64,000 bases of DNA, from contig DASQNC010000049.1 in the NCBI GenBank assembly GCA_035645145.1, positions 1-64,000 on the forward strand, in the 5' to 3' direction. The position numbers were made by a program, and so were the translations under genes. This document shows, in pieces, positions 19,228-29,058 of this stretch. The DNA comes from Azospirillaceae bacterium. Its GTDB lineage: Bacteria > Pseudomonadota > Alphaproteobacteria > Azospirillales > Azospirillaceae. The notes beneath the pieces were generated by a model, which saw only the letters and a program-made list of their open reading frames with translations, had not been told where the DNA came from and ran no database searches. Positions within the stretch are counted from its first letter, which is position 1; the number at the start of each line of letters is the position of its first letter.

Positions 19228-20826
19228 GTGTTCCACGTCGTTCGCAGCCCTTCGGCCCATGACGCCCGCAGGCCGGTCCGCCCGTCGATCCGTGCCCGGA
19301 TTTGCGCCGCCGCCCTCGCCATCGCCGTCGCAACCTCGACGGTGGCACCGGTACCGGCGCTGGCGCAGCGCAGCCCGCCCGTCAGTTTCGCCGACCTTGC
19401 CGAGAGGCTGCTGCCCGCCGTCGTGAACATTTCCACGACGCAGTTCATCCGGCCCGGCAATGGTCCTGGGGGACCCGGCGGCCCTGGCGGTCCCGGTGGA
19501 CCCGGCAATCCCGAAGGGCGGGAGCGCGGGCCCGACCTGCCTCAATTCCCGCCGGGCTCCCCGTTCGAGGAGTTCTTCCGCGACTTCTTCGACCGGCAGG
19601 GCCGCCAGCCCAACGCGCCGCCCCGGCGGGCGACGTCGCTCGGCTCCGGTTTCATTATCGACGGGCGCGAGGGCTTGGTCGTTACCAACAACCACGTCAT
19701 CGACGGGGCGGAGGAGATCAACGTCGTCCTCCAGGACGACACCTCGATCCGCGCCCAACTGATCGGCAAGGACCCGCAGACCGACTTGGCGCTGCTGAAG
19801 ATCCAGCCGCCCCAGGGCAAGCAGCTCAGCGCCGTCACGTTCGGCGACAGCGACAAGGTCCGGGTGGGCGATTGGGTGGTCGCCATCGGCAACCCGTTCG
19901 GCCTGGGAGGGACCGTGACGGCCGGCATCCTGTCGGCCCGTGCACGCGACATCCAGTCTGGCCCCTATGACGACTTCCTGCAGACCGACGCCTCGATCAA
20001 CCGGGGCAACAGCGGCGGCCCGATGTTCAACCTCAACGGCGAGGTGATCGGCATCAACACCGCCATCTTCTCGCCGACGGGCGGGTCCATCGGCATCGGC
20101 TTTGCGATCCCGGCCAACCTCGCCAAGGGCGTCATTGGCCAGTTGCGCGAGTTCGGCCGGACCCGGCGCGGCTGGCTCGGCGTCCGCATCCAGGGCGTGA
20201 CCGACGAGATCGCGGACAGCCTTGGGCTGGATAGGCCGCGCGGTGCGCTGGTGGCCAGCGTCACTCCCGGGGGGCCGGCGGCCGCCGCCGGCATCCAGCC
20301 GGGCGACGTGATCCTGTCCTTCAACAACCGTCCGATCGACGAGATGCGGAAGCTGCCGCGCACGGTCGCCGAGACCGGCGTCGACCAGACCGTCCCCGTG
20401 CAGGTCTGGCGCCGCGGTCAGCAGATCAACGCCCAGGTCAAGGTCGGCGAACTGGAGAAGGCGGAGCAGCAGGGCCTGCTCGCTGCCGTGCCACAGCAGG
20501 AGCAGCAGCGCAGCCAACCCCAACAGCAGGTCGATGCCCTGGGTCTGAAGCTTTCGGCGCTGACCAACGAACTGCGCCAGCAGTACGAGATCGGCCGCGA
20601 GGTGAAGGGCGTCGTGGTGACCGAGGTGGCCCCGGACAGTCAGGCCGCCCAGCGCCAGCTGCGTCCAGGCGACGTGATCGTCGAAGTCGGTCAGGAGGCG
20701 GTCGCCACGCCGGGCGAGGTGCAGCAGAAGATCCGGCGCGCCCGCGAGCAGGGGCGCAAGTCGGTTCTTCTGCTGGTGGAACGCCAGGGTGATCTGCGCT
20801 TCGTGGCGCTGAACGTTCCCGGCTGA
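19228..20826 (+). CDS. degP: periplasmic serine protease DegP/HtrA (Do family)
   Basis: A periplasmic chaperone-protease that degrades misfolded envelope proteins. The 532-residue protein has a long N-region and signal peptide ending near PALA-QR. The catalytic triad is visible as His in TNNHVIDG (about 156), Asp in TDLALLKI (about 186) and Ser in GNSGGP (about 262). Two PDZ domains follow. A Gly/Pro-rich loop with GGPGGPGGPGGPG near 75-90 replaces the usual Q-linker. The start is the GTG at 19228 with AGGAGAA 7 nt upstream; no nearby ATG fits. Confidence 0.95.
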   Translation: MFHVVRSPSAHDARRPVRPSIRARICAAALAIAVATSTVAPVPALAQRSPPVSFADLAERLLPAVVNISTTQFIRPGNGPGGPGGPGGPGGPGNPEGRERGPDLPQFPPGSPFEEFFRDFFDRQGRQPNAPPRRATSLGSGFIIDGREGLVVTNNHVIDGAEEINVVLQDDTSIRAQLIGKDPQTDLALLKIQPPQGKQLSAVTFGDSDKVRVGDWVVAIGNPFGLGGTVTAGILSARARDIQSGPYDDFLQTDASINRGNSGGPMFNLNGEVIGINTAIFSPTGGSIGIGFAIPANLAKGVIGQLREFGRTRRGWLGVRIQGVTDEIADSLGLDRPRGALVASVTPGGPAAAAGIQPGDVILSFNNRPIDEMRKLPRTVAETGVDQTVPVQVWRRGQQINAQVKVGELEKAEQQGLLAAVPQQEQQRSQPQQQVDALGLKLSALTNELRQQYEIGREVKGVVVTEVAPDSQAAQRQLRPGDVIVEVGQEAVATPGEVQQKIRRAREQGRKSVLLLVERQGDLRFVALNVPG

Positions 20827-20850
20827 TCCGGGCCTGCACCGGCCGGTTCC

Positions 20851-20886
20851 GCACGGGCCCCGCCTTTCCCGAGGCGGGGCCCGTGC
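20851..20886 (+). terminator. strong hairpin terminator after degP
   Basis: A perfect 15-bp stem (20851-20865 with 20872-20886) with a 6-nt loop lies 24 nt after degP and is followed by TGTTT. It is a convincing rho-independent terminator. Confidence 0.8.
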
Positions 20887-20918
20887 TGTTTCCGAAGGTC
20901 GTCCGGGGCCGTTTCCGA

Positions 20919-20952
20919 CCGCCCAGCGAAAGTTTCGACTTTCGGTGGGCGG
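20919..20952. repeat. 15-bp hairpin with TTCG tetraloop
   Basis: Arms at 20919-20933 and 20938-20952 pair with one mismatch around a TTCG loop, a very stable RNA tetraloop. It lies between the degP terminator and the converging hydrolase gene. No U-tract flanks it on either strand, so a role as second terminator or RNA-processing site is uncertain. Confidence 0.5.
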
Positions 20953-21093
20953 CGGGCGCGACCGCGCCCCGCGCCGCCAAGGTTCCAACAGGGGCGCGCG
21001 GACTTGAACCGGGGGCCAACTGGCGCGCGAGCCAAGCGCAGCGCCCGCAATTGAGGAACAAGCCGAGCGCATGGAGACATGCGCTCGGCGGTA

Positions 21094-21954
21094 TCAGGAC
21101 AGGAGGATGAACCGGCGTATCGCCGTCAGGCCCTCTTCGGGCGCGTCGCGGAACACGCCGTGGCCGCATCCGGGGAAGCGCTGGAAGCGGACCAGGTGCT
21201 GCGGGATCGCCGCGGCCATTTCGGCGGCGTCGTCGGCCGGGGTGACGGGGTCCTCTTCCCCGGCCATGACCAGGGTCGGGCACCGCACCTTGGGCAGGTC
21301 GGGCAGGAAGTTCATGCGGTGGATTTCGCCGTCCGGCCGCTTGCGGAAGTGCAGCAGCACCTCCGGCCGGCGCACCACGCGCGCCGCCCCGTCGCCCGTG
21401 AACATGTCATGCCGGGTGTTGTAGAGCGGATAGCAGACCCGCTCGTAGGCGGCCTGGGTCTCCGGGTTCGGATCGTCCCAGAAGGCGTCGGCGATGCGTT
21501 GCGCCTCGGGCCCGCCCAGCTTCCGGAACATGGCGGAAACCCGTTCCGGCACCTTTCGCGCGATGGTGGAGGACAGGATCAGCTTGCCGGGATGGTCGGC
21601 GTGGCGGGTGGCATAGGATTGGGCCACGTAGCCGCCGAACGATTGGCCCAGCACGATCGGCTTTTCGATCCCCAACGCATCGCAGAAGGCGCGCACATCG
21701 TCGCCCCATTGCGCCAGGGTCCATCGGTCTTCCGGACCGGCCTCGCTGCGGCCCTGGCCGCGGTGGTCCAGGTAGACCACCTGGCAGATGTCGGCGAAGG
21801 CCGAGAACATGGGCTTGAAGACCGAATGGTCGTAGCCCGGTCCCCCGTGCAGCAGAAGCAGGACCGGCTTCTGCCGTAGGGTCGAACCGTCCGGAACCAT
21901 TCCGGCGCCCTCGACGTCGAAGAACAGCCGAACGCCGTTCACCTGCACATGCAT
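21094..21954 (-). CDS. alpha/beta hydrolase, proline iminopeptidase-like
   Basis: A 286-residue soluble hydrolase. The oxyanion-hole motif is LLLHGGPGYDHS near 33-44, and DHRGQGRS is near 63-70. The nucleophile elbow is GQSFGG (Ser near 106), a late Asp lies in AGEEDP and the catalytic His in GCGHGVF near 262. The HGGPG motif and length place it with proline iminopeptidase-type enzymes, although many members act on esters. GGAGGAG precedes the ATG at 21954. It is followed on the same strand by no gene and lies 26 nt downstream of serB, so the two probably share a transcript. Confidence 0.85.
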   Translation of the reverse strand: MHVQVNGVRLFFDVEGAGMVPDGSTLRQKPVLLLLHGGPGYDHSVFKPMFSAFADICQVVYLDHRGQGRSEAGPEDRWTLAQWGDDVRAFCDALGIEKPIVLGQSFGGYVAQSYATRHADHPGKLILSSTIARKVPERVSAMFRKLGGPEAQRIADAFWDDPNPETQAAYERVCYPLYNTRHDMFTGDGAARVVRRPEVLLHFRKRPDGEIHRMNFLPDLPKVRCPTLVMAGEEDPVTPADDAAEMAAAIPQHLVRFQRFPGCGHGVFRDAPEEGLTAIRRFILLS

Positions 21955-21980
21955 GGTCTCCTCCCTCGTCCGTTTCCCGG

Positions 21981-22880
21981 TCAGGCTTCCTTGAGTTCGG
22001 CGGCGCGGTAGCCTTGCAGGTATAGAACGGCCGTCAAGTCGCCATGGTCGATGCGGACACGGGCGGCAGCGGCGACGGCCGGTTTTGCGTGGAAGGCGAC
22101 GCCGAGCCCGGCCGCCTGGAGCATTGGAAGATCGTTGGCGCCGTCGCCCACCGCGACCGCCTGGTCGGGTCCGAACCCGAGCCGGCCGCACGCCTCGCGG
22201 AGCGCCACCAGCTTCGACTCCTTGTCCAGGATGGGTTCCACCGGCCGGCCGGTCAGGCGGCCGTCCTCGATCTCCAGGTCGTTCGCCTGTTCCTCGTCGA
22301 AGCCCAAATCGGCGGCAACCCGTCGGGTGTAGAACCGGAACCCGCCCGAAACCAGCAGGCACCGGGCGCCCGCCGCCCGCATCGTCGCCACCAAGGTCCG
22401 CGCCCCCGGCATCGGCTGGATGCGCGGCAGCATGTCGGCCAGCACCTGCTCGGGTAACCCCTTCAGCAGCATCAGCCGTTCCCGCAGGGCGGCGCGGAAC
22501 TCCAGTTCGCCGTTCATGGCGCGCCGGGTGATCTCGGCGATGCGGTCGCGGATGCCGACGGCTTCGGCCAGTTCGTCCAGCATCTCCTGCCGGATCATGG
22601 TGGACTCCATGTCCGCCACCAGCAGCCGCTTGCGCCGCCCGCCGACGGCCTGGACCGCCACATCCACCGGTGCGCCGGCCAGGGCCGCGCGCACGGCCGC
22701 CTCCGCCTCCTGGGCGTCGCCGCCGTCGAAGGCCACGTCGCAGGCAATGCCCGGCGCCAGCCAATCCACCCCGCCCGGGCGGGCACCGGCATCGGCCAGC
22801 GCCTCGCGCGCGCGGCCGGCCGTGCTATGGTCGAGCACCGGCGCCGCCGGGTCGCAGACAAGGGTGAGGACGTGGGTCAT
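21981..22880 (-). CDS. serB: phosphoserine phosphatase SerB
   Basis: Last enzyme of serine synthesis, a HAD-superfamily phosphatase. The 299-residue protein has an N-terminal ACT-like region (about 1-80) and motif I as DMEST near 90-94, where the usual second Asp of DxDxT is Glu. Motif II is seen as VSGGF near 175 and motif III/IV as VAVGDGANDLPML near 245. The ATG at 22880 lies only 17 bp from the divergent miaA start. The Glu substitution in motif I is conservative and the rest of the active site looks intact, so activity is expected. Confidence 0.93.
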   Translation of the reverse strand: MTHVLTLVCDPAAPVLDHSTAGRAREALADAGARPGGVDWLAPGIACDVAFDGGDAQEAEAAVRAALAGAPVDVAVQAVGGRRKRLLVADMESTMIRQEMLDELAEAVGIRDRIAEITRRAMNGELEFRAALRERLMLLKGLPEQVLADMLPRIQPMPGARTLVATMRAAGARCLLVSGGFRFYTRRVAADLGFDEEQANDLEIEDGRLTGRPVEPILDKESKLVALREACGRLGFGPDQAVAVGDGANDLPMLQAAGLGVAFHAKPAVAAAARVRIDHGDLTAVLYLQGYRAAELKEA

Positions 22881-22897
22881 CGGCCGGTGCGGATTGC

Positions 22898-23902
22898 ATG
22901 AGGACACCAGGATTTGATACGCCCCGGCCACCGTCCCTGTCCATCGACGCCAGGCCGGTCCTTGTGGTCGGCGGCCCGACCGCCAGCGGGAAATCGGCGC
23001 TGGCGCTCGACTTGGCCGAGGAACTTGGCGGTGTGGTCGTCAACGCCGACAGCATGCAGCTCTACGGCGATTTGCGGATCCTGACCGCGCGTCCTTCGGA
23101 GGCCGACGAGGCCCGCGTGCCGCACCGGCTTTACGGTGTCCTGTCCGCCCAGGATCGCAGTACGGCGATCACCTGGCGGGACCGGGCGCTGGCCGAGATC
23201 GCCGCGGCGCACGGCGCCGGCCGGGTGCCGGTGCTGGTGGGCGGAACGGGGCTGTACCTGAAAGCCCTGATGGACGGGCTGCCGGCGGTCCCGGCGGTGG
23301 ACGAGGCCGTGCGTGCGGCCGTGCAGGCCCGTTTGGCGGCTGAAGGGGTGCAGGCGCTGCATGCCTGGCTCGCCCGGTGGGATCCCGTCACCGCGGCCCG
23401 GCTCGCTCCCGGCGACACCCAGCGCGTGGCGCGCGCGGTGGAGGTGCTGGAAGGCACCGGCCGGCCCTTGTCGGCATGGCTGGCCGATGCCGCGCCCCGG
23501 CCGCCATCGGGGCTGCGCTTCGTGGTTGCCGTTCTGAACCCTCCGCGCGACCGGCTCTATGCCACCTGCGACCGGCGCTTCCTGGCGATGCTGGACCTGG
23601 GCGCGCTGGACGAGGTCGCGGCGCTGCTGGCGAAGGGGCTTGCCGGCGATCTCCCGGTCATGAAGGTCATCGGCGTTCGCGAGTTGGGCGACCATCTTCA
23701 GGGCAGGGCATCCTTGGACGATGCCGTGCGGCGGGCCCAGCAGGCGACCCGAAACTATGCCAAGCGCCAGGCGACGTGGTTCCGCCATCAACTGGCCGGA
23801 GGCGCCGGTCGGACACTCATGTGCTTTCCGGCACCGCCGCCGGCCCGGGATCCGGCGTTCCGCACCCTGGTGGCGGAGGTCGGCGGCTCGCGCGGAGGCT
23901 GA
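22898..23902 (+). CDS. miaA: tRNA dimethylallyltransferase MiaA
   Basis: Prenylates adenosine 37 of tRNAs reading UNN codons. The 334-residue protein has the P-loop GPTASGKS near 26-33, NADSMQLY near 49-56, GGTGLYLKAL near 113-122 and the C-terminal NYAKRQATWFR motif near 289-299. Length is slightly above average because of a Pro-rich tail. Its start is divergent from serB with a 17-bp gap, so the promoters must lie inside the opposing genes. Leucine-tRNA modification by MiaA is known to affect leader-peptide attenuation, which makes its position just upstream of the ilv leader notable but not proof of a link. Confidence 0.96.
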   Translation: MRTPGFDTPRPPSLSIDARPVLVVGGPTASGKSALALDLAEELGGVVVNADSMQLYGDLRILTARPSEADEARVPHRLYGVLSAQDRSTAITWRDRALAEIAAAHGAGRVPVLVGGTGLYLKALMDGLPAVPAVDEAVRAAVQARLAAEGVQALHAWLARWDPVTAARLAPGDTQRVARAVEVLEGTGRPLSAWLADAAPRPPSGLRFVVAVLNPPRDRLYATCDRRFLAMLDLGALDEVAALLAKGLAGDLPVMKVIGVRELGDHLQGRASLDDAVRRAQQATRNYAKRQATWFRHQLAGGAGRTLMCFPAPPPARDPAFRTLVAEVGGSRGG

Positions 23903-23927
23903 GGCCGAGACATGTTGTGGCCAGGTA

Positions 23928-24020
23928 ATGGCTGTAATGCGCAATAAAATTATTATAACCAGCAGCAACCGGACAAGAATCTTTGCTGCGCGTATTGACG
24001 TGCTGCACCGCACTGCATAG
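23928..24020 (+). CDS. candidate ilv leader peptide (30 aa)
   Basis: A short frame beginning MAVMRNKIIITSS lies 77 bp upstream of ilvB and in no other gene. Its hallmark is three consecutive Ile codons (ATT ATT ATA), followed later by further Ile, Val and Leu codons (RIFAARIDVLHRT). This content is what leader peptides of branched-chain operons use to sense charged tRNA. Start could be 23928 or the Met three codons later; the ribosome site is weak (CCAGG). The AT-rich codons contrast with the GC-rich surroundings. Mutually exclusive hairpins follow at 24034-24076. Confidence 0.6.
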   Translation: MAVMRNKIIITSSNRTRIFAARIDVLHRTA

Positions 24021-24033
24021 GTTGCCGGTCCCA

Positions 24034-24076
24034 CCACCCTTCCAGGGTGGCCCGCCCCGTATGTCGGCCGCCACCC
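24034..24076 (+). promoter_or_regulatory. candidate ilv attenuator with alternative hairpins
   Basis: Segment 24045-24051 (GGGTGGC) can pair in two exclusive ways. It pairs upstream with 24034-24040, giving a 7-bp hairpin with a 3-nt loop (CCACCCT/AGGGTGG), or downstream with GCCACCC at 24070-24076. This is the layout of an attenuator placed directly after an Ile-rich leader frame and 22 nt before ilvB. No U-tract follows the distal hairpin, so control could act on ilvB translation rather than by intrinsic termination. A TTGACG at 23995-24000 might alternatively be a -35 box of a promoter downstream of the leader. Confidence 0.5.
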
Positions 24077-24097
24077 AGAGTAAGACGAGAGCGTGTG

Positions 24098-25858
24098 ATG
24101 TCCGCGACCCCGATGAACGGAGCCGAAGTCGTCCTGAAGGCACTGCGTGATCAGGGCGTGGACGTTATTTTCGGCTATCCCGGCGGCGCGGTTCTTCCGA
24201 TCTACGACGCGCTGTTCAAGCAGAACCACATCCGCCACATCCTCGTCCGGCACGAGCAGGCGGCCGTGCATGCGGCCGAGGGGTATGCGCGTTCCACCGG
24301 CAAGGTGGGTGTGGTGCTGGTGACCTCGGGGCCCGGCGCCACCAACGCGGTGACCGGCTTGGCCGATGCCCTGCTGGACAGCATCCCCATCGTTTGCCTG
24401 ACCGGCCAGGTGCCCACCCACCTGATCGGGAACGACGCCTTCCAGGAATGCGACACGACGGGGATCACCCGGCCGTGCACCAAGCACAACTACCTGGTCA
24501 AGGACGTGAACCTGCTGGCCCGCACGGTGCACGAGGCCTTCCACGTGGCGCGCAGCGGCCGCCCGGGGCCCGTGGTGATCGATCTGCCCAAGGACATCCA
24601 GTTCGCCGACGCACCCTATGTCGAACCCGCGGACGTCCACCACAAGACCTACCGGCCGCAGGTGCAGCCGGACCGGGCGCGGATCGAGCAGGCGGTGGAG
24701 ATCATCGCGAACGCCCAGCGGCCGATTTTCTACACCGGCGGCGGCATCATCAATTCCGGTCCGCGCGCGGCGCAGCTGCTGACCGAATTCGTGCGGCTCA
24801 CCGGCTATCCCATCACCAACACCTTGATGGGCCTGGGCGGCTATCCGGCGTCGGACCCGCAGTTCCTGGGCATGCTGGGCATGCACGGAACCTACGAGGC
24901 GAACCTGGCGATGCACGGTTGCGACGTGATGATCGCCATCGGGGCGCGCTTCGACGACCGCGTGACCGGCAAGATCAGCGAGTTCTCGCCCGGCTCGGTC
25001 AAGATCCACGTCGACATCGATCCTTCGTCCATCAACAAGAGCGTGCGGGTGGATCTGCCGATCATCGGCGATTGCACGGCCGTGCTGGAAGCGATGCTGG
25101 AGGTCTGGCGCGCAAAGCGCCGGCAGCCGGATCGTCCGGCGCTCGCGGCGTGGTGGCGGCAGATCGACGAGTGGCGCGCGCGCAAGTGCCTGGGCTACGA
25201 GCAGTCCGGGCAGGTGATCAAACCGCAGTACGCGCTGGAGCGGTTGCGCGCCCACATCCAGGGCCGCAACACCATCATCTCGACCGAGGTCGGGCAGCAC
25301 CAGATGTGGGCGGCCCAATTCCTGCCCTTCGACGCGCCGAACCGCTGGCTGACTTCGGGCGGGCTCGGCACCATGGGCTATGGTCTGCCGGCGGCCATCG
25401 GCGCGCAGGTCGGCAATCCCGATGCCCTGTGCATCGACGTGGCGGGCGAGGCGTCGATCCTGATGAACATCCAGGAGATGTCCACCGCCATCCAACACCG
25501 GTTGCCGGTCAAGGTCTTCATCCTGAACAACCAATGGATGGGCATGGTGCGCCAGTGGCAGCAGCTTCTGCACGGCGAGCGCTATTCGCACAGCTATTCC
25601 GAAGCGTTGCCGGACTTCGTGAAGCTGGCCGAGGCGTTCGGTGGCGTGGGCCTGCGCGCCACCAAGGCATCGGAGCTGGACGACGTGATCCGTACGATGA
25701 TCGACACGCCGCGCCCGGTGATCGCCGACATCTGTGTGGATCCGAAGGAGAACTGCTTCCCCATGATCCCGGGGGGCAAGGCCCACAACGAAATGCTGCT
25801 GGGCCCGACCGGATCGCTGGGCGAGGCCACGCCGGAGGACGGGATGGTGCTGGTCTGA
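24098..25858 (+). CDS. ilvB: acetolactate synthase large subunit
   Basis: Catalytic subunit of acetohydroxyacid synthase, the first shared step of Val, Leu and Ile synthesis, using thiamine diphosphate, FAD and Mg. The 586-residue protein has the catalytic Glu in RHEQAAVHAAEGYAR near 51 and TSGPGATNAVTGLADA near 82-97. FAD-domain motifs and the diphosphate region GEASILMN near 450 are present. The ATG at 24098 was chosen over upstream starts because it gives MSATPMNGAEVVLKAL, the family start, and leaves the leader free. ilvN follows 50 nt downstream. Confidence 0.97.
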   Translation: MSATPMNGAEVVLKALRDQGVDVIFGYPGGAVLPIYDALFKQNHIRHILVRHEQAAVHAAEGYARSTGKVGVVLVTSGPGATNAVTGLADALLDSIPIVCLTGQVPTHLIGNDAFQECDTTGITRPCTKHNYLVKDVNLLARTVHEAFHVARSGRPGPVVIDLPKDIQFADAPYVEPADVHHKTYRPQVQPDRARIEQAVEIIANAQRPIFYTGGGIINSGPRAAQLLTEFVRLTGYPITNTLMGLGGYPASDPQFLGMLGMHGTYEANLAMHGCDVMIAIGARFDDRVTGKISEFSPGSVKIHVDIDPSSINKSVRVDLPIIGDCTAVLEAMLEVWRAKRRQPDRPALAAWWRQIDEWRARKCLGYEQSGQVIKPQYALERLRAHIQGRNTIISTEVGQHQMWAAQFLPFDAPNRWLTSGGLGTMGYGLPAAIGAQVGNPDALCIDVAGEASILMNIQEMSTAIQHRLPVKVFILNNQWMGMVRQWQQLLHGERYSHSYSEALPDFVKLAEAFGGVGLRATKASELDDVIRTMIDTPRPVIADICVDPKENCFPMIPGGKAHNEMLLGPTGSLGEATPEDGMVLV

Positions 25859-25908
25859 CCGACCTCCGCACCCCCGGCCCATTCCCTTACCCGTCCGAGC
25901 CCCGCACC

Positions 25909-27523
<1,615 letters not shown>

Positions 27524-27546
27524 GGCGGGCTGCCGCCTCGCAAGAC

Positions 27547-27579
27547 GCAATGGCCGGCGGTTGCTCCGCCGGCCATTGC
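27547..27579 (+). terminator. terminator of the ilvBNC operon
   Basis: A perfect 14-bp stem (27547-27560 with 27566-27579) with a 5-nt loop lies 23 nt after ilvC and is followed by CGTTTC. Confidence 0.75.
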
Positions 27580-27597
27580 CGTTTCGGGGCGATACGG

Positions 27598-27623
27598 AAA
27601 AAGCCCGGGGAACACCCCCGGGC
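27598..27623 (-). terminator. intrinsic terminator of the ECF sigma gene
   Basis: An 8-bp stem (27603-27610 with 27616-27623) is followed on the minus strand by TTTTTCC, a textbook U-tract terminator about 58 nt after the sigma gene stop. Confidence 0.8.
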
Positions 27624-27681
27624 CCTCCGATGGCGGAACCGTGGTGTCGGTCCCGCACGTGCTCGTTGCCTTCGCCTCCGG

Positions 27682-28350
27682 CTAGATGGCGATGCGTCGC
27701 CGCAGGATGTCCTGCTTCGGCGCGGGGCCCGGAAGGCCCTTGCGGGTTTCGTCGCGGCGGAACTGCAGGATGAGCGTGGCCAGGGGTTCGGCGCTGGCCG
27801 CCAGTTTCGGCCGCTCGCGCCCCACGCCGCCCATGTGGACCTCACCGTCCAGAAGCTTGCGCAAAGCTTCGCGGCCACGGGACAGGCGCGACTTCACCGT
27901 GCCCACCTTGACCTTGAGGATCTCGGCTGCTTCCTCGTAGCTGAGCCCTTCCAGGCCGATCAGCAGGACGACCTCGCGCATTTCGGGGGACAGGCGGTCG
28001 AGCGCACGGCGCAGGTCGCCCAGCGCAATCCCGTGGTCCTGGCTGGCCGGCGCCGGTGCCATCATCCCCTCGATCGTATCCGGGGATGTGGGGGTCAACC
28101 GGGCGCGGCGCAGGTCGTTGATGAAGGCGTTTCGAAGAATTGTGAAAAGCCAAGCCCGCATGTTGGTCCCGGGCTGGAAGGTATCCAGGCGGGTCAAGGC
28201 CCGTTCCAGGGCGTCCTGCACGAGATCATCCGCCCGAACCGCATCGCCGACGAGCGCGCGGGCGAACCGACGCAGGCTGGGAATTTCCTTTTCCAACTGT
28301 GCGAGGGTATCGGGATCCCGCTTCATGATGGTTTTGTTCGTGGCTTCCAT
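27682..28350 (-). CDS. ECF-type RNA polymerase sigma factor
   Basis: A 222-residue sigma-70 family factor with only regions 2 and 4. Region 2 contains DDLVQDALERAL and PGTNMRAWLFTILRNAFINDLRR near 62-85. Region 4 contains LSPEMREVVLLIGLEGLSYEEAA and the helix-turn-helix VKVGTVKSRLSRGREALRK near 150-170. An extra C-terminal tail of about 50 residues after region 4 is unusual for the class. GGAGG lies about 8 nt upstream of the ATG. It is a paralog of the sigma factor at 40249-40818. No anti-sigma gene with a recognisable domain is adjacent; a 64-residue gene diverges 270 bp away. Confidence 0.93.
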   Translation of the reverse strand: MEATNKTIMKRDPDTLAQLEKEIPSLRRFARALVGDAVRADDLVQDALERALTRLDTFQPGTNMRAWLFTILRNAFINDLRRARLTPTSPDTIEGMMAPAPASQDHGIALGDLRRALDRLSPEMREVVLLIGLEGLSYEEAAEILKVKVGTVKSRLSRGREALRKLLDGEVHMGGVGRERPKLAASAEPLATLILQFRRDETRKGLPGPAPKQDILRRRIAI

Positions 28351-28620
28351 GATCCGGTCCTCCCGGCAACGGTGGAACCACTTTGTGCGGGCAGATCGAG
28401 CAATGCGAGAACGCAATAGCGGTGAGGCTCGCCGGAGGGGGTAAAATATGTCCTATGCCCTTCCGCCGAGATCCGAATGTGTCACCGGATTTTCCAGAAC
28501 GACAGTCCAAATCCCGCACCATCCCTTGCGTGGTCACAACAATGTCACAGACGCCTTCAGGATCGGCGCGCTTCCGGACAGGGTTCCTTCCGCAAGCGCC
28601 ACCGTCGACCGGAGAGGGTC

Positions 28621-28815
28621 ATGGAAGTCTGGACGAACTACCTCGACACCATTGAGCGTCAGGTCCACCTCGACGGCTTCATGACCCGTGTGATGCGCGA
28701 GAACCTGGACCGCCTGCGACGGGCGACAGACGACGATCTGGGCGAACGGATCGAGGCATTGGTCGCCCGCTATCACAAACCCTATGCCCGGGGCCACTTG
28801 CGGCATCGCGGCTGA
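28621..28815 (+). CDS. small hypothetical protein next to an ECF sigma gene (64 aa)
   Basis: A 64-residue protein beginning MEVWTNYLDTIERQVHLDGF, predicted helical and charged, with a basic C-terminus (RGHLRHRG). No domain is recognised and it lacks the sequence pattern of NepR. GGAGAGGG lies a few bases before the ATG and a strong U-tract terminator follows at 28938, which together support a real, separately transcribed gene. It is divergent from the ECF sigma gene. A regulatory link with that sigma factor is only a suggestion from position. Confidence 0.65.
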   Translation: MEVWTNYLDTIERQVHLDGFMTRVMRENLDRLRRATDDDLGERIEALVARYHKPYARGHLRHRG

Positions 28816-28937
28816 TCCGTGCCCGTGGCGCGATCGGGCGCGTGAAACCGGCCGGGTGAGCCGAGGTTTCGGAAACTGCGCCGACCGCCTGTTGTCACAT
28901 TCCGAATGTTGCACCAGGACCGGTTTGGTCTTTAAAT

Positions 28938-28964
28938 AAGGGCGGTGCCGGGCGCCGCCCTTTT
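28938..28964 (+). terminator. intrinsic terminator after the 64-aa gene
   Basis: The stem AAGGGCGG / CCGCCCTT (28938-28945 with 28955-28962) is followed by a U-tract (TTTT at 28961-28964). Confidence 0.8.
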
Positions 28965-29058
28965 CCATTCCGGGCCGGCATCCGGCTTGGCCCGTGCGGG
29001 GCCACCGCAACCCTCGACCGAACGGATTGCCTTGGCTCGAAGCCCCTTGCCCGTACCG

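Noticed and set aside
20940-21060. Minus-strand sequence resembling a tRNA T-arm (GGTTCAAGTCC) and 3' end
   Set aside because: No matching acceptor, D or anticodon stems could be drawn, so it is not called as a tRNA or attachment site.
23995-24022. TTGACG plus an ATAGGT-like hexamer as the ilvB promoter
   Set aside because: The -10 match is poor and it lies inside the Ile-rich leader frame; kept only as an alternative that would refute the leader.
22877-25882. Thousand-codon minus-strand open frame opposite miaA and ilvB
   Set aside because: Shadow frame of two well-supported genes with His/Gln/Arg-rich composition.
28621-28815. 64-residue protein considered as NepR anti-sigma factor
   Set aside because: It lacks the NepR core pattern (LRxxY ... 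EPVPDRF), and no PhyR is nearby.
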